From Prevotella communis (GTDB taxonomy: Bacteria > Bacteroidota > Bacteroidia > Bacteroidales > Bacteroidaceae): DNA of 64,000 nt. A program made the translations under genes and the position numbers. The notes under the pieces are model-generated. The model saw only the letters and a list, made by a program, of their open reading frames with translations. It was not told the origin of the DNA and searched no databases. Location: the NCBI RefSeq assembly GCF_022024115.1, contig NZ_CP091792.1, positions 2,480,001-2,544,000 of the forward strand, in the 5' to 3' direction. Within the stretch, counting starts at the first letter, position 1, and each line of letters opens with the position of its first letter. This document shows positions 7,360-15,889 of the stretch, piece by piece.

Positions 7360-7749
7360 TTATATTTGCTTTTTCATTTTCTCCACCACTTCTACATCTG
7401 CTGGCAGCCACTTCACGCTACCCAGCTCGTCCTTCGCGAGCCATCGTGCCGCCTCGTGTTCGTTCAGCGTCAGGCTGCCACTTTCAATATGACACCAATA
7501 GCAATGCATCGTCAGGTGAAATTTCGGATAATCATACTTCACAGTACACAGAAATTCATCCACACAGATCTCCGTTTCCAGTTCTTCCTGTATTTCACGC
7601 TTCAGTGCTTCCTCGGGAGTCTCCCCAGCCTCAATTTTCCCGCCAGGAAATTCCCACCAGTCCTTCCACTCGCCATATCCACGCTGAGTGCCGAATACGC
7701 GTCCTTCCTCATCGCGGATGATTGCTGCTACAACTTCTATCTGTTTCAT
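7360..7749 (-). CDS. MutT-like NUDIX hydrolase
   Basis: A 129-residue NUDIX hydrolase of the MutT/8-oxo-dGTP diphosphatase type. The Nudix box is complete: GGKIEAGETPEEALKREIQEE, fitting GX5EX7REUXEEXGU except for the last glycine region (LETEI). The following WWEFPGGK context is also MutT-like. The likely role is removal of oxidised nucleotides or another housecleaning pyrophosphohydrolase reaction. Its ATG overlaps the vsr stop by 4 bases, so it is cotranslated with the mismatch endonuclease, and bcp follows, giving a DNA-damage/oxidative-stress flavour to the group. Confidence 0.9.
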   Translation of the reverse strand: MKQIEVVAAIIRDEEGRVFGTQRGYGEWKDWWEFPGGKIEAGETPEEALKREIQEELETEICVDEFLCTVKYDYPKFHLTMHCYWCHIESGSLTLNEHEAARWLAKDELGSVKWLPADVEVVEKMKKQI

Positions 7750-8309
7750 ATTGCTTCCTCCGCAGCTTTCAGGTAATTCTCGCTTTCCTCTTCCATCTGA
7801 GGATACATCTTACTTCCTACATCAGCCATCTTACATTTTCTGTCTTGCAGAAATATGTGGTTCAGCGTAAACGCTAATGCCTCCAGCGTTTCTTCACGCT
7901 TCGACGGCTTCAGCTCACACTCCCACACCGTGATACAGTGCCATCCCATCTCTGCCAACTTCTGCTGTTCCTTCTTGTCTCGTTCTTTGTTCCTGCGAAT
8001 CTTCGCCACCCAAAACTCACGGTTCGTCTTCGGTATCTTACAGCACTCCGAACTCTCAATGACATCATCCTTCTTACATCTTACATCAGACATCACATTG
8101 TGTCCATGCCAGAAGCAGCCGTTCACAAAGATGCACGTTCTGTATTTCCTCAGCACTAAGTCCGGATGCCCAGGCAACCGCTTGTGGTTAAGTCTGTATC
8201 TGAATCCCCTACTCCACAACCCACGCCGCACAATCAGCTCTGGCTTCGTGTCCTTCGATCGGATTGCCGCCATGTTCGTGTGTCGTTGTTGTGGTGAGAG
8301 TTTATCCAT
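7746..8309 (-). CDS. vsr: Very short patch repair endonuclease Vsr
   Basis: Vsr nicks the T strand at T:G mismatches formed by deamination of 5-methylcytosine and normally accompanies a Dcm-type methylase, here encoded 5.7 kb upstream on the same strand. The start at 8309 (MDKLSPQQRHTNMAAIRSK) matches the family N-terminus. Catalytic features are visible: RSKDTKPE, PGHPDLVL with the catalytic aspartate, FVNGCFWHGH and WECEL. Between the CFWHGH and IPKTN motifs there is an extra stretch of about 17 residues encoded by ACATCNN heptamers, and a second heptamer array encodes part of the C-terminal tail. Both keep the frame. Whether the inserted loop is tolerated by the enzyme is unknown. Confidence 0.93.
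   Translation of the reverse strand: MDKLSPQQRHTNMAAIRSKDTKPELIVRRGLWSRGFRYRLNHKRLPGHPDLVLRKYRTCIFVNGCFWHGHNVMSDVRCKKDDVIESSECCKIPKTNREFWVAKIRRNKERDKKEQQKLAEMGWHCITVWECELKPSKREETLEALAFTLNHIFLQDRKCKMADVGSKMYPQMEEESENYLKAAEEAI
7805..7839 (-). repeat. Degenerate heptamer array in the 3' part of vsr
   Basis: On the + strand the units are acatctt, acttcct, acatcag, ccatctt, acatttt. Same period and consensus as the arrays in aguA. Confidence 0.6.
8062..8096 (-). repeat. Five-unit heptamer array inside vsr
   Basis: On the + strand the units are acatcat, ccttctt, acatctt, acatcag, acatcac. It encodes an extra loop between the two conserved Vsr motifs CFWHGH and PKTN. Confidence 0.8.
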
Positions 8310-8374
8310 GCTAAGATAATACTTCAAATAGAGGGAATAAATACGAACAAAACGTACATGGAACTTTTTTGCAA

Positions 8375-10696
8375 CTATTTTGTGATCTTCTTCATGAGTT
8401 CACTCAGTTTCACAGGTTCAGGTATAGCCACTCTATTGCCTGTTCTGTTTGTTATATTACTTATTTTCCATTTATATTGAGCCCATTCCGGTTCGGTTCG
8501 TTCAGGCTCCAAGCGATAGACAATGTATATGTCGTCCTTCTTCTTCTCTTCGTCCTTAGCAGGTGGATAACCCATGCGGAGCAAGTCAGAACGCCTAAAC
8601 ACTCGGGGGCCTTCATCTGCCAGTCTTACGAACTCGATGCTCTCGCCCTTGGCATGCAAAAGGATATATCGACTTGAGACAAGGTTACGACTCAAACGCA
8701 CAGAGCCATTCTGTGTTCCAGTACGGAAGTTGTAAAGTCCAGTCTTGCGAATCCACTCCAAGTGCTGAACATCTTTCACGTATCCCAACACCACCCACGT
8801 TTCGTTCGGCAGGAAATCACGGTTTTCACCCTCTGATTCTGGCAGACTTTCCATCGTCATTGACTCGTTTGCTTTCAAGTGTACGTCATACTGATAGTAC
8901 GACAGTTTTTCACGGTCTGACGTGCGGTCCATCAAGTGGGCTTTCACCTCTGCTAAGAATTGTTTCAGATATACTGAGTCCTGTTGCCAATGTCCGGGAC
9001 GGATACTGAAAGCGCCTAAACCAGGAATGATTTCGTGGAAACCTCGGAGCTCCCTGTTCTCATCACCAGGATATAGAACATAAGCACCACTCGTTCGTCT
9101 GATGGCGTCCTTATAGGCATGCATCTTCAGCAGGTCACCTCGCTTATAGATTTTAAGTTCCTGCTCTCGCTTTTCTTCTGCCAGATCTTTCTCGATATTC
9201 TCTTCAATGTCTTTATCCTCGAGCAACACCTTATTCAGTCGATATTTTGCATCGAAGTGGATGTGTATCATCAGCTCCTGACGCTCAGCCTCCTGTTCGG
9301 ATATTTCGCCAGGCCATAACGACAGCGTATAGTCTGGACGCATGGTCATCGTCCAACTACCAGCTTTGTGGATTGGGTCGTTGTTTTCAGAGACTTTGTT
9401 AAACGTCCTGTTGTAATAGAAAGCAACATTCAATATGCGAGAGAAAGTCTCTTGTTTTCCATACACCATTTTCATCTGCCCCTGTTTCAGACTCAAATTG
9501 ATGCCATCGTTATCTGTTTGAACCAAGTCTTTCAAGGCTTGTGGCTCGATATTGAAGAATTCGCTCACCAGTTCCAGTAATTTGAAGAACAGCCAGTATT
9601 CGTAAAGCGTCGCCACATTCTTTTTGCCCGCATCATAGACGTCATCTCCGCCACTCCAGTTCAGCTTTGCAGCCAAGTCGAATAACAACCAAGCCTGTAA
9701 TACTTCTCTGTAGCCTTCCTTGCGCTGCAAGACGGGACTGTTCATATTCATGTGCGAGGGTTGAGATATTAGGCGGAAGAACTGGTTATCAAGATGCTCG
9801 TATAAGCGTTCTGTCGTCTCTTTTGCCTCTGCTTTCAAACGTTCTGTAGCATTGGGAAGCATTTGGATGTCCGAACAGAAGTTCACAAAGGTACGCAGCA
9901 CAAACTTTACGAATTGGTTTTCCTGGCAGTCCGTCGTGTCGCGTTTATATTCCACATCAATTCTCCGAGGTACACTGGTCAGACCTTCCGGCATACCCAT
10001 TCGCATTCCCATCGGTAGTTGAATCCTATCCGTGCTTGCTACTATCTGACGGATGTTTTTGCGGCTAAGACGTTTTACGCCTACAATGTTACGCTCAATA
10101 TTAGCATCCGTCCACTTCCTCACAGGGTTTGAGATGATTTTGTGGATAGCCTCTGAAAAAGCATCGCTATCAATCAATGAGCGCACAAATGAGAATCGCT
10201 GATAGAGCGTCTTTGACGAGCACGACTGATCTATCTCCAGTTTTTGCGTCACAGGCGAGCCTTGCTGCAGAACCAAGTCTGTGTAGTATTCCGCAATCTC
10301 GTCCAACATCAGGCGATAGTCACTCCTATATTCCGACTTAGTGCTCCTTATCTCCAAGCTCACACTCCCAACTTGTTTCTGTGTGTCCACTTCCACCACT
10401 TGCAATGCCAGATGCCCCACATAGATACCCGTAGTCAAAGTTCCTTCACTTGCATGACTTGTCTTGTTAGGGTGGAACCGTACAATATCATTCTCCCTCT
10501 CAAACTGGTATCGGCAGTTTGCCTTTTCATCCACAAACTCATATGCATAAGTACATCCTTCTACCAGCTGCCACCTTGATTCGCCAGGTAGCGGCTCCCG
10601 TTCCTCAAAGACCATCGCCTTTGAGGACTGTGGATACACTATTAGCCTCAGTCCGCTGTGTTTTCCCTTGACCGATATGTTAAGATATTCTGACAT
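8375..10696 (-). CDS. DUF2357 protein with PD-(D/E)XK nuclease domain
   Basis: A 773-residue protein of the DUF2357 family, large proteins whose C-terminal half carries a PD-(D/E)XK nuclease domain and which are commonly encoded next to McrB-like AAA+ proteins. The N-terminal third is a beta-rich domain; the nuclease core is visible as YEYWLFFKLLEL (motif I helix), MRPDYTLSLWPGE (first catalytic aspartate) and IHFDAKYRL (D-x-K), followed by KMHAYKDAIRR. It is the likely cleaving subunit for the McrB-like protein at 12269-14005, as McrC is for McrB; BsuMI and LlaJI type restriction systems are possible relatives, though I have not compared them. It has its own promoter region with two copies of a 17-base repeat and a good ribosome binding site (AAAAAGGAT before ATG). 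Confidence 0.8.
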   Translation of the reverse strand: MSEYLNISVKGKHSGLRLIVYPQSSKAMVFEEREPLPGESRWQLVEGCTYAYEFVDEKANCRYQFERENDIVRFHPNKTSHASEGTLTTGIYVGHLALQVVEVDTQKQVGSVSLEIRSTKSEYRSDYRLMLDEIAEYYTDLVLQQGSPVTQKLEIDQSCSSKTLYQRFSFVRSLIDSDAFSEAIHKIISNPVRKWTDANIERNIVGVKRLSRKNIRQIVASTDRIQLPMGMRMGMPEGLTSVPRRIDVEYKRDTTDCQENQFVKFVLRTFVNFCSDIQMLPNATERLKAEAKETTERLYEHLDNQFFRLISQPSHMNMNSPVLQRKEGYREVLQAWLLFDLAAKLNWSGGDDVYDAGKKNVATLYEYWLFFKLLELVSEFFNIEPQALKDLVQTDNDGINLSLKQGQMKMVYGKQETFSRILNVAFYYNRTFNKVSENNDPIHKAGSWTMTMRPDYTLSLWPGEISEQEAERQELMIHIHFDAKYRLNKVLLEDKDIEENIEKDLAEEKREQELKIYKRGDLLKMHAYKDAIRRTSGAYVLYPGDENRELRGFHEIIPGLGAFSIRPGHWQQDSVYLKQFLAEVKAHLMDRTSDREKLSYYQYDVHLKANESMTMESLPESEGENRDFLPNETWVVLGYVKDVQHLEWIRKTGLYNFRTGTQNGSVRLSRNLVSSRYILLHAKGESIEFVRLADEGPRVFRRSDLLRMGYPPAKDEEKKKDDIYIVYRLEPERTEPEWAQYKWKISNITNRTGNRVAIPEPVKLSELMKKITK

Positions 10697-10713
10697 ATCC
10701 TTTTTATGCTTGG

Positions 10714-10784
10714 ATTTTCTGCGAAGATAAGAAATAATTGATTATCAGCAACTTATCTAAAATTTGAATTTTCTGCGAAGATAA
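10714..10784 (-). promoter_or_regulatory. Duplicated promoter region of the DUF2357 gene
   Basis: The 17-base sequence attttctgcgaagataa occurs exactly twice, at 10714-10730 and 10768-10784 (54 bases apart). Read on the minus strand each contains TATCTTCGC, one base off the TAnnTTTG element. Two tandem promoters or two regulator sites are possible. Confidence 0.45.
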
Positions 10785-10786
10785 AA

Positions 10787-12229
10787 CTATGCATAAAATG
10801 GTACATAAGAGACAAACTTCCGAGAGTCTGATTCAGGGTTAGCTGATTTTATCAATCCTTTTGACACTGTATCAGAAATGATGTGAGAAGCAATTGTTCC
10901 CTGATTCTTGTTTAACCCGAAGCGCTCTCTGACAGATTGATTGTTCATACTCTCATTGTCTGCATAAGCAAGACAACAATGCTGGTAACAGGCCTCAATT
11001 CTTTCTTCTCTTGTCATTGCAGATATTGCTTTTTGGGGATATAGTGTAATTCTTGTAAAGTCATCTCCACTTTCAGCCTTGTATGCTGGTAAAAACATCT
11101 TTTCCAAAGCTTCTACCGCACGGTCAACCCCGCTACCGCGCCTTTCACACAGTCCTAATTGCAGCATCAATTGCGCCATCTTTTCGTTACGCGAATGTGG
11201 AGGTAGGTCAATCAGTCGATTTACATCATTAAGAGAATACCCAGGATTGGTAATGACAAGCCTGTTCGCAAATATTTCAATTGTAATAGGCATCCCCTTT
11301 ATCGCAAAGTCTTGATGTACCAAAGCATTAGCAATAAATTCACGTATAGCCACACGAGGATAAGTAGGAATTAGTTCTCTTTTAGCCCCATCTATATGCT
11401 CTGTTCCAGTATTCTTCATCACAAAAGTAATTAGACCTTCCAGCCCGACGGCATATCCCATTGCACCTTCCTGTTCCAAAAGCATTTGTCTGTTATTGTT
11501 TCCAGTATATCTGCGAACAATAACACCTTTACCTGTCATTGTCTCAAAAGTAGAAAGTGTGTTTGCAAACAACAGGGCACCGAGGTTAGTGATATTATAC
11601 CCCACGCTGCTACTTCGGCAAATGTCGAGTTCTTCCATGAATCCCAAAATACCATCTTCTGTAGATGGAAGCTGTCGTTCAAGCAGTTCAAATATTTTTT
11701 TATAGTTCAACAATCTTAGAACCTCTGCCCCAGTAAGTCCATACTTTGCAATTCGATTTTCGTAACTTACCCCTTCTGAATCAGCAATCATCTGCCTAAC
11801 TTGCTGACGTGATGCTCTTACTGTATGTCCTGCAGAACGAATGTAGCTATTATATATATCTGAGCCACGTAGATACATTGGCTTTTCTCGGAATTCGGGA
11901 ATATATACAAACAGTAATGCATGACCGTCATAATCCATGACTGCATGCTCTAATTGTATAGGCGTGAACATCCTGTTTTGAGCAATATTATCAAGTCTAT
12001 TAACTATAAGCTCAATGCGCTCTTGTGTCAATTCACCAAATGATGCATCATTATTGACGCCATATACTAAAACGCCTCCCCCTATAAGATTAGAAAATGC
12101 ACATATATGCTGTGCCAACCTTTCTTTGTCATCTGACAAACCACCTTTCCAATCAATTTCGTTGAGCTCCTGTGGCACTGGCTTTAGACTTTTGTCAAGC
12201 AAGATTAATGCCTTTTCTTTCCAATTCAT
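10787..12229 (-). CDS. AlbA/Schlafen-domain ATP-binding protein
   Basis: A 480-residue protein with an N-terminal AlbA_2 (Schlafen-like, divergent AAA_4) domain at about residues 10-140, recognisable from the stretch ICAFSNLIGGGVLVYGV and IRSAGHTVRAS, followed by a RecG-like C-terminal part with a GHKL-type nucleotide-binding stretch (REFIANALVHQDF, VITNPGYS, GLCERRGSGVDRA) and a winged-helix tail. Such proteins are annotated as putative transcriptional regulators or ATP-dependent DNA helicase-related and are frequent in defence islands; the biochemical role is unsettled. It lies between the McrB-like and DUF2357 genes but has its own promoter, so it may be a regulator or an added defence gene. 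Confidence 0.8.
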   Translation of the reverse strand: MNWKEKALILLDKSLKPVPQELNEIDWKGGLSDDKERLAQHICAFSNLIGGGVLVYGVNNDASFGELTQERIELIVNRLDNIAQNRMFTPIQLEHAVMDYDGHALLFVYIPEFREKPMYLRGSDIYNSYIRSAGHTVRASRQQVRQMIADSEGVSYENRIAKYGLTGAEVLRLLNYKKIFELLERQLPSTEDGILGFMEELDICRSSSVGYNITNLGALLFANTLSTFETMTGKGVIVRRYTGNNNRQMLLEQEGAMGYAVGLEGLITFVMKNTGTEHIDGAKRELIPTYPRVAIREFIANALVHQDFAIKGMPITIEIFANRLVITNPGYSLNDVNRLIDLPPHSRNEKMAQLMLQLGLCERRGSGVDRAVEALEKMFLPAYKAESGDDFTRITLYPQKAISAMTREERIEACYQHCCLAYADNESMNNQSVRERFGLNKNQGTIASHIISDTVSKGLIKSANPESDSRKFVSYVPFYA

Positions 12230-12252
12230 ATATTATATTGTTTATTCGTCTA

Positions 12253-12260
12253 CAAAAATA
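12253..12260 (-). promoter_or_regulatory. Promoter -7 element (TATTTTTG) of the AlbA-domain gene
   Basis: TATTTTTG on the minus strand, 24 bases before the ATG at 12229, fits TAnnTTTG and lies in the short gap after the McrB-like gene. Confidence 0.5.
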
Positions 12261-12268
12261 TTCATTAT

Positions 12269-14005
12269 TTACGCTTCCGCAAAGCTTGTAAATCCGTTAG
12301 CCGTTGCCGACTCGTACATACGGCGGATCTTGTCGGCACTCTCTTTGTATTGGGCCTTCTCCACATTCTCCTTTGCTATATTCAAATCCTTGCCCGCACC
12401 CGTAAAGCAGAGCTTCCAAAGTTGGGCGAGCACAGGCTCTAGCTTCTTTCGCGAACCATGCAGTTTGGGCAGCAGTTTCTGTACGATTGCAGCATCCAGG
12501 ATCTCCTCGTCGGTCATCTTTTTGTCAGTATCATCGTTAGCCTTAGCCTGACAGATAAAGCGGAATATCTCTGTTGCCGAACGGTAACCGAACTCAGCAT
12601 TCACGTTCTTCAGTTCGTCAAAGAACTTCTGCAGCATCTCAACAGCTTCACTGTCCTGGGCCAAGTCCTTTTTACATGCCTTTGCCACAAAGTCTGCTCC
12701 CATTCCAGCTGCCTTGCCGATAATGTTGTCACGGTCTATCTCACGCATTTCTTGCAGGAACTCACCCATCTCCTTCGACGAAATCTTAAACTCTATCACA
12801 TTAGCGCGGTCCAGCACCTTGGGTGAGAACATATACGTTGTCTCGTCCACGTTGATGGTACCAATAATAAAGAGATTCTTTGGCAGGTCAATTCGCTGCG
12901 GCACACCGTCAATCACTTTATCGGAGTCCGTATTGCTATTCCACAGACTAATTTTCTCCCTGCTCTCCATTGCCGACAGGAAGTCTGCGAAGTATCGCTC
13001 CACATAGCTCATGTTCATCTCATCAAGTACCAAGAAGAACGGCTTGTCCGCATTCTCCTTGCGATTTACCTCTATCAGCAGGTCCAGCACGCCGCTCTCT
13101 GGCTTCACGTACTTCTCTGGCTGTAACGCATTGGGGAATCCCAACAGTGGTTCACGGTTCGTCCAGTCTGCACCTACACTCACCACACACATCTGCTTAT
13201 CCTTGTTCTTCACCAATGCACTTGCAAATGCCAACGCCAACTGCGTCTTACCCGAACCAGCCAGACCGCTCAGTATCAGGAATCGTTTCGACATCAACGA
13301 GAAAGCAAAACGCTTTATCAGGTTTTCACTATAAAGTAATCCCGTCTCTTTGATATGACCAATCATTTTATTGATAGAAAAACCTAAATCTATGTTATCA
13401 GACAGATTAGACACTTCTATTGGTGGCAGAATGTTGACTTTTCCTTCTTTATGCTCCATATACGTATTATACGCATGAATAAATGCGATTAAAAGTCTTT
13501 CGCAATATGCATTGTCATTACATTTCCATTCATTTGAGTAAATGGCACATGCTTTATACTCTTCACTATCTATTTCTTGATCGTTAAAGTGGAGAAGTAA
13601 ATCATTCTTTAGACGCAGCTCACTTCTTAAAGTATCGCGATTCTTTATTATTTCGGGCAGTTTCAAATTGGTTACTCCCTGAGCCAATGACAGATATACC
13701 TTCTTCAAACCTCTAGAAAAGAGAAATACCAGATAGATTCCACTTTGGGTCGACTCTGTCTCTTTTTTATTCATGATGGCTACCCAAGGACATTTGGAAA
13801 CACGTCCAGTTCCTATTGAGCCCTTGATTCGATAGTTGTTCGTCGAGAACAACTCCTTAAGCTTATTTGGAATAGCACCTCTTAGAATCTCACCACATTG
13901 AGACTCTAGCGACACACCTTTCCCTATATTGCTTTCATAATTAGCACCAGCCTTTTGGAAGTCTGCAAATAACGCATTCAGTTCCTTGATAAATCCTTCT
14001 CTCAT
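12269..14005 (-). CDS. McrB-like AAA+ restriction protein with MrcB_N (DUF3578) domain
   Basis: A 578-residue AAA+ protein. Residues 1-190 match the MrcB N-terminal domain (DUF3578), a putative DNA-recognition domain. The AAA+ module has Walker A GLAGSGKT at 247-254, Walker B FLVLDEM at 324-330 followed by NMSYVERYF, a sensor-1 region IIGTINVDE and an arginine-finger-like VLDRANV, all as in McrB. McrB proteins are NTP-dependent motors that direct a partner nuclease to methylated DNA or, in methylase-linked systems, to unmethylated sites. It starts 3 bases after the methyltransferase stop, so the two are cotranscribed. The likely nuclease partner is the DUF2357 protein further downstream. Codons 500-578 form a helical C-terminal region. 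Confidence 0.88.
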   Translation of the reverse strand: MREGFIKELNALFADFQKAGANYESNIGKGVSLESQCGEILRGAIPNKLKELFSTNNYRIKGSIGTGRVSKCPWVAIMNKKETESTQSGIYLVFLFSRGLKKVYLSLAQGVTNLKLPEIIKNRDTLRSELRLKNDLLLHFNDQEIDSEEYKACAIYSNEWKCNDNAYCERLLIAFIHAYNTYMEHKEGKVNILPPIEVSNLSDNIDLGFSINKMIGHIKETGLLYSENLIKRFAFSLMSKRFLILSGLAGSGKTQLALAFASALVKNKDKQMCVVSVGADWTNREPLLGFPNALQPEKYVKPESGVLDLLIEVNRKENADKPFFLVLDEMNMSYVERYFADFLSAMESREKISLWNSNTDSDKVIDGVPQRIDLPKNLFIIGTINVDETTYMFSPKVLDRANVIEFKISSKEMGEFLQEMREIDRDNIIGKAAGMGADFVAKACKKDLAQDSEAVEMLQKFFDELKNVNAEFGYRSATEIFRFICQAKANDDTDKKMTDEEILDAAIVQKLLPKLHGSRKKLEPVLAQLWKLCFTGAGKDLNIAKENVEKAQYKESADKIRRMYESATANGFTSFAEA

Positions 14006-14008
14006 ATG

Positions 14009-15886
14009 TTACACATTTAATTCTATCACTTCCAAAATCTTATTTGCTATCGCCTTCGCCATAAGTGGTGGTACCGCATTACCAACCATTGTGTATTGTG
14101 GAGTTTCGGATTTTCGCTTGTCGCCGCCCGTTGTTCTCTTTCCTTGAAACACAAACGAATCGTCAAAAGATTGCAGACGTGCCATCTCTCTTACCGTTGG
14201 TGCACGATGGCTGCGGTAGTGAATGAAATCGTCTGGCAAGGTAACAACTGTTGGAGATTGACCGTCTGGCTTCAGTACTGTATAGTTACGCTTGTCGGAG
14301 TTGAGTCCCATATCCGACAGCTGCTTTTTTACTTCATCAGTATAGTCACCAGCCTCAGCGATGACAGACAAGCGATTAAGCACCTCTTCACTCTGCTTGC
14401 TTGTCTGATGATTGAAGAGGTGAGCATGTTCAATAATCTCGTTTTCAAGATTATCAAGACTCCTCACATAGAAAGGCTCTTTGACAGTAAAACGGTGTCC
14501 AAGTCGTCCTTGTCTTGACCACTCAGAATAGGTCTCACCGTTTTCATCTAGTCTTCCGTCAATATTTCTAGTAACATCCAAAGCTGCGAATTGGTCAATG
14601 TCAGGTACTTCTGAATAGTCATTCGCAGATTCACCATTATTCAAGAAATCCAAGTCGTGCAATGCCTCATAGACAGTTACTTTGTTATCCACAGTTGTGG
14701 CAGGTATTTCCGATATCACTGGCTGATCTTTACGGCACCCAATGAAAATAACCCTTTCTCTATTCTGAGGTACACCATAATCCGACGAATTCAGTATTAG
14801 CGGCTTCTTGATCCGATAAAGGTGTATCTCATTCATTATCTGCTCGTATTCATCAAGAGAATTGTCGTCCTCTGCATATTTCCGCAATTCGCCAAAGACT
14901 TCTTCGAGGCTCAATGTATAAAGATTTACCAACAGTTTGAACCTTTCCACGATTTCTGGCTGAGCCTTAAATTCCTCAACCCAATAAAGATGTCTGTTTA
15001 TGGTTTCTACCAAATCATCATCGCTTATTGCGTATAGGAACTTATTGAATTTGTCAACTAATTGGTCGTTGTCAACATCAGCCTCTGCCTTCAGATGCTG
15101 TATGGAATTCATCAGCTTCTGACGTTCCGAAGAAAGCTTAAGTAAAGACAGCGCATGGCGTATCGTTGTGATATGCTTATTGCTTTTGCTAACTTTAAGC
15201 GTAACAGGCTTTGTCAGTTGCTTATAAACAGATTCCACAATTTGGAAATACTTGTCTATGAAAAAGTCTTCTTCTCCATCCTCAACGGCCTCTATTCTTA
15301 TCTTGTTAATGAAGCATTGACGAACTGAATCATTGGCCATTCTGCTTAAAACACCGTTGAAATAGGCGAGCATATTATCCACCTGATTCTCGTCGATAAT
15401 AGAGCGGATTTCATTCATTACTGCCGTTTTGAACTTACCCTTGTCTTTCGTCAGAATACCCTTCACATTCTCCATCACAAAATATTTGGGACGGAGTTTG
15501 CGGATAACTTTCAGATAGTGAATAAAGAGATTGTCGCGTTTGTCAAACTTCCTTCTTCTGCCAGACAAGCTAAACGACTGACAACTTGGGCCACCCGTTA
15601 CAACATCAATATTCTGGTCACCTATCTCCTTTTCAAGACGTGCCAAGAAATCATCTGACATAATATCTTCTGTTATGAACGCAGTATCTAACCCCAATTG
15701 GCGATTATATCTCACTTTATGGGTCAGTTCGCAGTTACTATTGATGTCACTTGCCAGAACAAATTCGAAATATTTATCGTCAGTATATGCTTGCAAAAAA
15801 CCCTCGCTAATGCCACCAGCACCAGCGAAAAGGTCAATGAATTTTATCGGAGTCTTTCCTTGTTTAAACTCTTCTATTTCTGCCAT
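14009..15886 (-). CDS. DNA (cytosine-5-)-methyltransferase with large internal insert
   Basis: A 625-residue C5-cytosine methyltransferase. Motif I is DLFAGAGG (18-25), the catalytic cysteine is Cys102 in GGPSCQSFS, motif VI is ENVKG (139-143), motif VIII is DYGVPQNRERV and motifs IX-X are RLQSFDDSF and YTMVGNAVPP. Between motifs VI and VIII there is an extra region of roughly 220 mostly helical residues, much longer than in a typical Dcm. It could be an additional recognition or protein-interaction module. It sits between an unrecognised gene (3 bases away) and the McrB-like gene (3 bases away) and is the probable modification subunit of the island; the downstream vsr fits a Dcm-type enzyme. 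Target site cannot be read from the sequence. Confidence 0.93.
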   Translation of the reverse strand: MAEIEEFKQGKTPIKFIDLFAGAGGISEGFLQAYTDDKYFEFVLASDINSNCELTHKVRYNRQLGLDTAFITEDIMSDDFLARLEKEIGDQNIDVVTGGPSCQSFSLSGRRRKFDKRDNLFIHYLKVIRKLRPKYFVMENVKGILTKDKGKFKTAVMNEIRSIIDENQVDNMLAYFNGVLSRMANDSVRQCFINKIRIEAVEDGEEDFFIDKYFQIVESVYKQLTKPVTLKVSKSNKHITTIRHALSLLKLSSERQKLMNSIQHLKAEADVDNDQLVDKFNKFLYAISDDDLVETINRHLYWVEEFKAQPEIVERFKLLVNLYTLSLEEVFGELRKYAEDDNSLDEYEQIMNEIHLYRIKKPLILNSSDYGVPQNRERVIFIGCRKDQPVISEIPATTVDNKVTVYEALHDLDFLNNGESANDYSEVPDIDQFAALDVTRNIDGRLDENGETYSEWSRQGRLGHRFTVKEPFYVRSLDNLENEIIEHAHLFNHQTSKQSEEVLNRLSVIAEAGDYTDEVKKQLSDMGLNSDKRNYTVLKPDGQSPTVVTLPDDFIHYRSHRAPTVREMARLQSFDDSFVFQGKRTTGGDKRKSETPQYTMVGNAVPPLMAKAIANKILEVIELNV

Positions 15887-15889
15887 ATA

